A program made the position numbers and the translations under genes. Source: a virus. Taken from it: DNA of 64,000 nucleotides. The stretch's first letter is position 1. Every line of letters begins with the position of its first letter. This document shows, in pieces, positions 9,949-17,300 of this stretch. Location of the stretch: IMG/VR virus record IMGVR_UViG_3300042987_003836, positions 1-64,000 of that record; one strand, 5' to 3'. Below the pieces are notes generated by a model. It saw only the letters and a list, made by a program, of their open reading frames with translations. It searched no databases and had not been told where the DNA came from.

Positions 9949-10533
9949 TCACTTTGAGAACTTCTCTTTAAGAGAAGTTTCTTGAAAAGATCTTTTTAAG
10001 AATGCGTCTCTAAGAGAGCCTGGTGTCGGCGGCGGGATCACGGGCTGAGAAGCTACCTGATCGCTCTCAAAAGCCCGTGAAGATTCCTCAACTTTTTGCG
10101 TAGGCTTCTGTTCAAATTTTATCGCAGATACAGCAGGTGTAGAAGGCTTCGAAGAAATTATCGAAGATGCTGTAACTGTAATCTCGGGTTTTGATTGGCG
10201 ACGAGAGACCTGTATGGCTTCGGCGACAACAGAAAGAGTTTTCTTAAAGTTTATCTGGAACTGTAGGGGCGCAAAGTATCTGTTGTCGACGAGTACTTCT
10301 ACTCTTGCCTTGTATGTTCCCTCAGAAATTTTCTTGTCCATACGCGGCAATGTGAACTGAACGACTTCGTCTTCTCCCGTTCCATAACCATTGAACATAT
10401 AGGCAAAATCTTCGTTTTCACAGACAAGTCTCACTTTTGCGGGAGACATGGCTGTTCCTTCCATTTTAATCTTAAAAGTAAGATCGTTCGATTCCTCGAG
10501 ATCCAGTTCTACAGTTTCTGTCAAGGGTTCCAT
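9949..10533 (-). CDS. Conserved virion-type protein with N-terminal beta domain
   Basis: This 194-aa protein of unknown function has two parts. Residues 1-100 are a compact beta-rich region (LTFKIKMEGTAMSPAKVRLV, then EGTYKARVEVLVDNRYFAPL) that reads like an immunoglobulin-type domain. From about residue 115 it is Ser/Pro/Lys-rich linker, ending in a charged helix with LRDAFLKRSFQETSLKEKF. The beta domain looks like small proteins of marine T4-like phages, but I cannot name a role. It follows the 136-aa gene with a 16-bp gap. The nearest purine-rich site (GAGAG) is unusually far, about 15 nt, from the ATG. Confidence 0.7.
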   Translation of the reverse strand: MEPLTETVELDLEESNDLTFKIKMEGTAMSPAKVRLVCENEDFAYMFNGYGTGEDEVVQFTLPRMDKKISEGTYKARVEVLVDNRYFAPLQFQINFKKTLSVVAEAIQVSRRQSKPEITVTASSIISSKPSTPAVSAIKFEQKPTQKVEESSRAFESDQVASQPVIPPPTPGSLRDAFLKRSFQETSLKEKFSK

Positions 10534-10549
10534 CGCAGATACATATCTC

Positions 10550-10960
10550 TCACTTTATCCTGTTGACTGAGATCTTTATGTCGTCGTAAATAGATCTCAC
10601 TTTAACAGTAACTTTCCTGACAGCTCTCACAGCTATCTGTGAGGCATCAGTTAGCTTCACTTTTACAGAACCTTGCAGTGGTCGAGAAATTTCTTTGTCA
10701 TTGACCCTGATGAGCTTCGCCCAGACGACAACCTCTTGTATCTCTCTAAGCGCTCTTTTGGCACCAGATTGTCCCAGCTCAATAAATCTGAGAACAGCAT
10801 CGCCAATAAAAGACATGAGACTGAACCCCTGGGCGACGATGTTTTGATTTCTTCCGAAACCTCTCGTGACCATCGTCATTCCTCGACTTCTACCAGGCGT
10901 AAAACCACCACCTGGTTGACCTTGAACTCTACCTGGGGATCCGACTGGTATTCTTGCCAA
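10550..10960 (-). CDS. Hypothetical basic protein with TTG start
   Basis: This 136-aa protein is not recognised. A Gly/Arg/Pro-rich N-terminus (residues 1-30, no Cys) precedes a hydrophobic and helical segment (about 42-75), then a Lys/Val-rich beta region ending KVRSIYDDIKISVNRIK. It is strongly basic. The start codon is TTG, one base after the stop of the upstream gene (TAA-C-TTG), with AAGG about 7 nt upstream inside that gene's last codons, so translation is coupled. It may be a minor virion protein by location. Confidence 0.65.
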   Translation of the reverse strand: MARIPVGSPGRVQGQPGGGFTPGRSRGMTMVTRGFGRNQNIVAQGFSLMSFIGDAVLRFIELGQSGAKRALREIQEVVVWAKLIRVNDKEISRPLQGSVKVKLTDASQIAVRAVRKVTVKVRSIYDDIKISVNRIK

Positions 10961-10961
10961 G

Positions 10962-11429
10962 TTATACCTTCAATCTTTCAAATACGGCGTCGATCGATGG
11001 ATTTCCTGCATCGTCAAGCAAATTAAATCTGACGACTTCTGTTACGTTGTCATCTTTGTAGAAGATCATCTGGTTGTTGATAATTTTCCATCTGCCAAAC
11101 TGAACATCGTAGATGCCCTGTATCCGCTCGTCCATTGCAGCGACCATGTCGTAGAGATCGTCTAGCTTTGCAATGACATTCAAGTCCTCTGACGCATAAG
11201 AAGTCGTAGCAAAAAAAGTTCCTGTGTCCCAAACGACTTGTCCAATAAAATCGTTAGAAAGGGTTATTAGGGCGGCGTATATGCCAGGAGCTGTTTGATA
11301 AACTCCGACTGTCGTTCTAGCTGTGGCTACACTTCCTGCTTGATCAAGAATCTTGTAGCCAACTCCGTTGACACCAATCGCATCGGCCTTCAATTTACCG
11401 AAATTAACACTTAAAAGCTTTTGAGGCAT
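10962..11429 (-). CDS. Hypothetical virion-region protein, probably leaderless mRNA
   Basis: This 155-aa protein starts MPQKLLSVNFGKLKADAIGV. Its first half is beta-rich, followed by a helix around KLDDLYDMVAAMDERIQGIY and a C-terminal beta segment. The pattern resembles small receptor- or fibre-associated proteins, but no function can be given. I chose the ATG at 11429 rather than an upstream ATG at 11495, because a TTGCAA/TATAAT promoter sits between them and would place the transcript start at or next to this ATG. There is no Shine-Dalgarno sequence. Confidence 0.7.
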   Translation of the reverse strand: MPQKLLSVNFGKLKADAIGVNGVGYKILDQAGSVATARTTVGVYQTAPGIYAALITLSNDFIGQVVWDTGTFFATTSYASEDLNVIAKLDDLYDMVAAMDERIQGIYDVQFGRWKIINNQMIFYKDDNVTEVVRFNLLDDAGNPSIDAVFERLKV

Positions 11430-11435
11430 CGTTAA

Positions 11436-11464
11436 ATTATAAGCAATTAAAATACAGGTTGCAA
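11436..11464 (-). promoter_or_regulatory. Sigma70-type promoter, start codon 6 nt from -10 box
   Basis: On the minus strand TTGCAA (11459-11464) and TATAAT (11436-11441) are separated by exactly 17 nt, and the ATG of the 155-aa gene follows after 6 nt. Transcription would begin at about the start codon, giving a leaderless mRNA. Confidence 0.65.
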
Positions 11465-11520
11465 ATAAAATTGTCGTGTATGAATTACAGTCCATACACG
11501 ACAGTCAAATCAAAGACACA

Positions 11521-11706
11521 TCAGAAAGTCTGCTGATCTACGGGAGCCGGTGGAGATTCCTGCTTTGGAGGTTGGAAGACCGAGATAGCTTCTGCGACGA
11601 GCGCAGCCTGCTCGAGCGAGAATGCGCCGCGAGCTTGAGCGAGTCGAGCTGCCTCGACGAGTACGTTAAGTGCTTTGTTCTGCTTCTCTACCAATTCGTT
11701 ATCCAT
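11521..11706 (-). CDS. Small conserved helical protein
   Basis: This 61-aa protein starts MDNELVEKQNKALNVLVEAA, continues as two Ala-rich helices, and has a Pro-rich tail. The short helical layout looks like small proteins of marine myoviruses near tail genes; no function is known to me. AGGA lies about 10 nt before the ATG. It is divergent from the LamG gene at 11838, and the 131-bp gap between them is AT-rich and should hold promoters for both directions. Confidence 0.65.
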   Translation of the reverse strand: MDNELVEKQNKALNVLVEAARLAQARGAFSLEQAALVAEAISVFQPPKQESPPAPVDQQTF

Positions 11707-11772
11707 GTTTGTCCATCCTGTTCGGTATACGTCGATATTCTATAGTCATCTCAGTCGTCTTGTAAATGCATA

Positions 11773-11825
11773 ATTTAAATTTGTAAAGAACGTAGAGCTA
11801 TCCTGATATTTAAATTTTTAAAGAA
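11773..11825. repeat. Direct repeat pair in the divergent intergenic region
   Basis: Two 18-nt copies, ATTTAAATTTGTAAAGAA at 11773-11790 and the same with one change at 11808-11825, are spaced 35 nt start to start (about three helical turns). They lie just upstream of the plus-strand LamG gene and could be operator sites or AT-rich promoter elements. No protein partner is evident. Confidence 0.5.
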
Positions 11826-11837
11826 AGCTGACATTTA

Positions 11838-12563
11838 ATGACGATCCAGATAGGAAGAAAACTCAGTCCACCGAGAGGATATTCTTTGTTGCTCGACGCA
11901 TCGATACCTGAAAGCTACTCGGGAAGCTCAACGTGGTCTGACCTGTCGAACCAATCAAACAATCTATCTCTTGCTAATTCTCCCACATTTTCTCGCACAA
12001 GTTTCGGTGGAGGACAGCTATCGTTCAATGGAGCAAATCAGTACGGTTCACTATCAGAAATTGGGCTAGGTGGTAGTTTCACAATATCTGCCTGGGTAAA
12101 GAAAAGCGACACTTCTAGCACAGGATGGATAGTAGGTAGCGGATGGGTGGCTACGACAGACAGCGCGGGCCTTGGAGTCGGATTTGGAATACAAGGATCG
12201 ACGCTTACGCTCACGACTTGGGGGAATCCTGGATACATAACGTGGAATGGAATAGAAGCAAACAAGTGGTATCACTTGTGTGCAGTTCAAAATGCAGGCC
12301 CAGATTATCACCCAGGTCCATGGGTTGCAAAGGTATTTGTGAATGGGTCCCAAGTGACATCGGGAGGATTTTACAACTATAACTATTACACGACAGGTGG
12401 CGCAGCGACGTCTTATATCGGTAGAAATTCACACAGTTCGATAGACTCTTACAACTATTTCGGAGGAGCTATGGGTCAGATACTGATATACAACTCTCAA
12501 GCCCTTTCTAATGCTCAAGTCGTTGAGATATTTGGTCAGACTCGCGGAAGATACGGAATATAA
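11838..12563 (+). CDS. LamG/concanavalin-like lectin protein
   Basis: This 241-aa protein is almost entirely one LamG-type beta-sandwich: YSLLLDASIPESYSG near residue 16, WSDLSNQSNNLSL, FNGANQYGSL, GGSFTISAWVKKSD at about 78-91, then NKWYHLCAVQN and YIGRNSHS, the usual strand order of laminin-G domains that bind sugars. No signal peptide is seen. It is one of two plus-strand genes inside the minus-strand tail block, so it is regulated separately. A likely role is carbohydrate binding, as an adhesin, virion decoration or fibre partner. There is no strong ribosome site, only purine-rich AAAGAAAG about 10 nt upstream. Confidence 0.8.
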   Translation: MTIQIGRKLSPPRGYSLLLDASIPESYSGSSTWSDLSNQSNNLSLANSPTFSRTSFGGGQLSFNGANQYGSLSEIGLGGSFTISAWVKKSDTSSTGWIVGSGWVATTDSAGLGVGFGIQGSTLTLTTWGNPGYITWNGIEANKWYHLCAVQNAGPDYHPGPWVAKVFVNGSQVTSGGFYNYNYYTTGGAATSYIGRNSHSSIDSYNYFGGAMGQILIYNSQALSNAQVVEIFGQTRGRYGI

Positions 12564-12606
12564 TCTCTACTTTTTATTATCAAGAATTAAACTGAAAATA
12601 TCAGTT

Positions 12607-12612
12607 TATAAT
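12607..12612 (+). promoter_or_regulatory. TATAAT box 8 nt before the lipase start codon
   Basis: TATAAT is followed by 8 nt and then the ATG at 12621; no Shine-Dalgarno site lies between. No good -35 box is visible at 16-18 nt. The layout matches the other candidate leaderless genes of the window. Confidence 0.5.
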
Positions 12613-12620
12613 TACTGTAG

Positions 12621-13316
12621 ATGTTTTCTCGCGTCTCTCTCAGCGGTTGCGGATGGAAGGTATTCTGGTACTACGGAGTGGTACAGAAGCTGGCAGAGCA
12701 CCGCCTCATTGATCTGGAGAAAGTGGAGTGGATAACGGCGTCGGGTGGCGGCGGTGCTGCAATTCACTTTTTATCGGGATACGATGGCTACGAGGGATTT
12801 AAGCGTGCGATTAGGATCGCCAACCTCGTGAAGGCGGACAGAGCCCACAGGACTGTGACGGTGGCTGTGGATCAAATGGAGAAGGAAGCTCCAGATGACA
12901 TTCACACGACGGGAAGACTTGTCATCTGCTATACGAAAGTATCTCTGTGGCCCTTCTACATGAGATATGAAATGATGGATGAGTTCCTCACGAAGAAGGA
13001 CATGTTCGATGCATTGAGGGCGAGCACTTCGATACCCGTGCTCAACGATGTTCTACGATTTAAAAACAGACACTTGCACGTGGACGCAGGACTCCTGTGC
13101 AATCAGCCCGCGAGACACCACAATACTTTACGAATATCTGCTTGGCCGCTTTCTTTCGGGTCCGACATTAAACCACAGCCCAGCGCGTTGTTTGAAAATT
13201 ACACAATATCTGTTCCTCCAGAAGAGGTGGCTGAAAAGATGTTCAATGAAGGACTCAAAGACGGAGAAAAGTTCTGTCTAAAATACAAGAAAACTAGAGA
13301 AGCCGCTTCAAGATAG
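12621..13316 (+). CDS. Patatin/PNPLA-like lipase
   Basis: This 231-aa protein matches the patatin fold. The oxyanion loop is SLSGCGW at residues 6-12, in the SGCG form typical of eukaryotic PNPLA proteins rather than bacterial GGGxRG. The nucleophile elbow is TASGGG with Ser41, the first Gly of GxSxG being replaced by Thr. ASTSIPVL at 134-141 matches the conserved helix start, and VDAGLLCNQP places the catalytic Asp at residue 155. Both dyad residues are therefore present. The expected reaction is acyl-ester hydrolysis of lipids. No signal peptide or membrane segment is seen. It ends 9 nt inside the convergent fibre gene at 13308. A role in lysis, membrane remodelling or interference with host lipids is speculative. 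Confidence 0.8.
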   Translation: MFSRVSLSGCGWKVFWYYGVVQKLAEHRLIDLEKVEWITASGGGGAAIHFLSGYDGYEGFKRAIRIANLVKADRAHRTVTVAVDQMEKEAPDDIHTTGRLVICYTKVSLWPFYMRYEMMDEFLTKKDMFDALRASTSIPVLNDVLRFKNRHLHVDAGLLCNQPARHHNTLRISAWPLSFGSDIKPQPSALFENYTISVPPEEVAEKMFNEGLKDGEKFCLKYKKTREAASR

Positions 13317-14315
13317 CGCAACTTGCTTCCAGCTTCCGTTGTAGATATAAAATCTGTTGTTGGAAGAATCGTAATACATTGGCACTCTTCCCGAGATTGT
13401 CGACGGAACGGCTGTTGGCGGTCCAGCGGCAGCGGGTATGTAGAAAAATCCGCTTGTCATTCCTGTTGAACCCTCAGACGCATAGGTGTTTCCGTTCGAA
13501 TTCACAGAGAACAAAGACGTACCGCTTGAGTTCTGTATAGAAAGATGGTCTCCCGTAGCAACAGGAGAGCCTGATTTATAGACTATTCCCTGGTCTGTTG
13601 AAGTCGAGGAGCCAGTGACGTAAAGTCTGGCAGTGTTTGCAATGAATCCTAGGCTACCTCCGGCAAGTATGTTTCCGCCGGAGTCGATTGTAAGACGAAC
13701 AGTGGCTCCATCACCACCGTAGAAGCTATGCTGTAACGAAGTATAAGTGTTCGTGGCAACACCGAAAGCGTTCGGCGATCCTATTTTAATTCCGTGAGAA
13801 GATCCACCGTAGCTACTTGAAACATGAAGAGTTGCCTGCGGATTGTTCGTTCCAATTCCGACTCTTCCTCCTATAGTCCCAAGGGTACCTGTCACGAAGA
13901 GGAGAGAAGATCCTGAAGAATTCTGCACATCCAGGAGACCCGCAGCATCGGCAGGGGAGGAAACTCCTCCCTTTATAGTCACAACAGGGGTAGCCGCTGA
14001 AGACGAACCAGACACAATTAGCACGGATGTAGACGAAGTCGTGCCTATTGAGGTTGTCCCCAACAAGAAAGTGGCTGCTTTGACCTGAAGCGTGTCTTCT
14101 CCTGTATTATCGCCTAAAAAGCTCGAGCCCGACGTGACCAGACTTCCTGAAACTACCATGGTTCCAGCAAAAACTGCTCTCGCCGAGCTCGAGCCCGAGA
14201 CGAAAAACGTGGTATCGGAGCCGGGTATCTGTGGATTTTGAAAGACAATACTTCCAGATATACCGATCACGGAATTGCTTCCGTATCCAGAAATATTACT
14301 TGTTATTATCGGCAC
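13308..14315 (-). CDS. Tail-fibre-like protein, short member of the SGS-repeat family
   Basis: This 335-aa fibre protein shares its N-terminal module with the giant fibre upstream: TSNISGYGSNSVIGISGSIV here against LSNISGSIQSNSKVGLTGSV there, followed in both by DxTFFVSGSSS. The middle contains VGIGTNNPQATLHVSSS and Ser/Gly-rich beta repeats typical of trimeric fibre shafts. The C-terminus, PMYYDSSNNRFYIYNGSWKQ, is a tip motif common in phage fibres. It starts with GTG, with AAGGAG about 11 nt upstream. The shared N-terminus suggests the same attachment point on the virion. Confidence 0.82.
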   Translation of the reverse strand: MPIITSNISGYGSNSVIGISGSIVFQNPQIPGSDTTFFVSGSSSARAVFAGTMVVSGSLVTSGSSFLGDNTGEDTLQVKAATFLLGTTSIGTTSSTSVLIVSGSSSAATPVVTIKGGVSSPADAAGLLDVQNSSGSSLLFVTGTLGTIGGRVGIGTNNPQATLHVSSSYGGSSHGIKIGSPNAFGVATNTYTSLQHSFYGGDGATVRLTIDSGGNILAGGSLGFIANTARLYVTGSSTSTDQGIVYKSGSPVATGDHLSIQNSSGTSLFSVNSNGNTYASEGSTGMTSGFFYIPAAAGPPTAVPSTISGRVPMYYDSSNNRFYIYNGSWKQVALS

Positions 14316-14351
14316 AGATTACCCAGCTCCTTTTACCTGATTATACGTTCT

Positions 14352-17300
14352 TTAGACGCTTGGTTTAGGACCACTGGAGAAGTTTCCAATTTCCTCATCA
14401 AGCTCTGGGACTGCCTCAAGCATGAACTTGTAGCGCTTACCCGTCTTGTTGAAGCGGATCGTAAGGAAGTCCTCTTCTTCGATTAAGGTATAGTCACCGC
14501 GTTCGTTCTTGAGATGCAAGTCACCGGTGTAGATGTTTGCCCATCTGTTCGTTGATGAACCTAGCGAGTAAGTTACATCCGCGGACGGAAGGATGTTCGA
14601 GTTAACCTTCGATGTGAATGTAACAGTGTCTGTGTTTGCGTTACCGAGGGTAACGTTACCATCAACTGTGAGATCATTATTAATCGAAGTCGTACCTGTT
14701 GTGGCGCCGATCTCAACGGCCGTGGCTGCACCACCGATGTTGAGAGTCGTGACTGTGCTGTTGAGAAGGTTGAAGGTCGTCGCGGACGACGTAACATCTC
14801 CTCCGTTAACTGCAACATCACCAGCGAAGGTGGTTGTGACGCCCGAGCCTGCGAAGGTCGTTGTGCCATTGACTGTGACTGTATCGCCAGATGCGTCACC
14901 GAGGGTGACGTTACCGTTGAATCCGGCCGAGCCAGTGACTCCAAGGATTCCTCCGACCTGTGAGTTTCCTGCAAAGGTCGTCGTGACTGAAGCACCAGCA
15001 AAGGTCGTGGTACCGTTGACTGTCACTGTATCAGCAGCTGCATCACCGAGAGTTGTGTTACCATTGACCGTCGCGTTACCGACGAAGGTTGTTGTAACAG
15101 CAGCTCCTGCAAATGTTGTTGTACCGTTGACCGTGACCGTATCAGCAGCTGCGTCACCGAGGGTGACGTTGCCATTGAATCCAGCTGAGCCGGTGACGCC
15201 TAGAGCACCGCCGACTTGTGAGTTACCTGCGAAGGTGGTTGTAACACCTGCGCCTGCGAAGGTTGTCGTACCGTTGACTGTCACTGTATCGGCTGAAGCG
15301 TCGCCAACTGTAACGTTACCGTTGAGGGTAGCAGCACCTGTAACAGTGAGGCCGCCACCAACAGTTGAGTTACCCGAGGTGCTGAGGGTGAAGAACGATC
15401 CTGTCACGCCTGTGAGCGTGTCGGTCGTCTTGTTGTAGGTGAGTCCAGCATCACCACCGAATGCAGTACCTCCGTCGTTGAACTGGATTTGGGTATCGAC
15501 ACCGGCGACGAGAGAGCCTGCATTCATTGAGGCTGCAATCGTAACCGATCCGTTCGATCCTGTTGTGATGGTAACGTTGTTACCTGCGACGAAGGCAGAG
15601 GAACCGTCTGTGAGCTTGGTGAGAGAACCGCTGAGGCCTGCGTTAAACTTCACGGCGCCTGTGAATGTTGTTCCGCTGACTGTTGCAACAATGCTGTCGT
15701 TAATTCCAAGTGTAACGTTTCCTGAGCTTCCACCACCGGTGAGACCTGTTCCAGCTGTGACGTCTGTTATGTCTGCCTGTGTGCTGATTGTGACAGCTCC
15801 GTTAGATCCTGTTGCGATCGAGATGTTGTTACCTGCAATGAGGTAAGATGAACCATCCGAAAGCTTGGTGAGAGAACCGCTGAGTCCCTGGTTAAAGGTT
15901 GCTCTGCCGTTGACTGTGACCGTATCAGCAGCTGCGTCACCGAGGGTGACGTTGCCATTGAAGGAAGCTGAGCCTGTAACACCTAGTATGCCGCCAACCT
16001 GTGAGTTTCCAGCGAAGGTGGTTGTTACGCTTGCTCCTGCAAAGGTTGTCGTGCCGTTGACTGTGACCGTATCAGCAGCTGCGTCACCGAGGGTGACGTT
16101 GCCATTGAATCCAGCTGAGCCGGTGACGCCAAGAGCACCACCAACCTGCGAGATGCCGCTAACAGTTGTGTTGCCAGCGAACGTTGTTGTCACCGAAGCG
16201 CCAGCAAATGTCGTTGTACCATTAACTGTCACTGTATCGGCTGAAGCGTCGCCGAGAGTAACACTACCGTTGAAGCCAGCTGATCCTGTAACTCCGAGAG
16301 CTCCACCAACCTGTGAGTTTCCTGCAAAGGTCGTTGTAACAGAAGCACCAGCAAAGGTAGTTGTACCATTAACTGTCACTGTATCAGCAGCTGCATCTCC
16401 AAGAGTCGTGTTACCATCGACTGTAAGAGAGTTGTTGATTGACGTAGTGCCAGTTGCAGCTCCAATCTCAACGGCCGTGGCCGCACCACCGAGGTTGAGA
16501 GTTGTAACAGTGCTGTTGAGAAGGTTGAATGTCGTCGCGGACGACGTAACATCTCCGCCGTTAACAGCCACGTCACCAGCGAAGGTGGTTGTGACACCTG
16601 AGCCTGCGAAGGTTGTCGTACCGTTGACTGTGACTGTGTCACCGGATGCGTCACCGAGGGTGACGTTACCGTTGAATCCAGCTGAGCCTGTAACACCAAG
16701 GGCTCCACCAACTTGCGAGTTTCCTGCAAAGGTGGTTGTCACCGAAGCGCCAGCGAAGGTCGTCGTGCCGTTGACTGTCACTGTATCAGCAGATGCATCA
16801 CCGACTGTAACGTTTCCGTTCAATGTAGAAGCACCTGTAACGGTAAGGCCGCCGCCAACAGTTGAGTTACCCGAAGTGCTGAGGCTAAAGAACGATCCTG
16901 TCACACCCGTGAGGGTGTCGGTCGTCTTGTTGTAGGTGAGACCTGAATCTCCGCCGAACGAACCAGCATCGTTGAACTGTAGCTGTGTGTCTGAACCGCC
17001 AACGAGAGAACCGGCGTTCATTGAGGCTGCAATCGTAACTGCGCCCGAAGATCCAGTTGTGATCGTAACGTTTGCTCCTGCAATGAATGCGCTTGTTCCG
17101 TCAGTCAACTTGGTGTGAGAACCGCTGAGGCCAGTGTTCGAAACGAGGAACACAGAAGATCCTGCACTGTTCTGAACATCGACGAGAGCACCTGTCTGAC
17201 CTGCAACACCCGCCTTGACTAGGAGGACCTTGTCAGACGATGTCGAAGAACCAGAAACAAGTACCTTTGTCGTGTCTATTGCAGTTGTACCGACTGCGAG

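Noticed and set aside
14593-16935. Long plus-strand open frames rich in Val, Pro and Thr opposite the giant fibre
   Set aside because: They are mirror frames of the repetitive fibre gene. Their repeats follow the fibre repeats exactly, there is no ribosome site, and the composition (VVVPLTVTVS runs) is that of an antisense reading.
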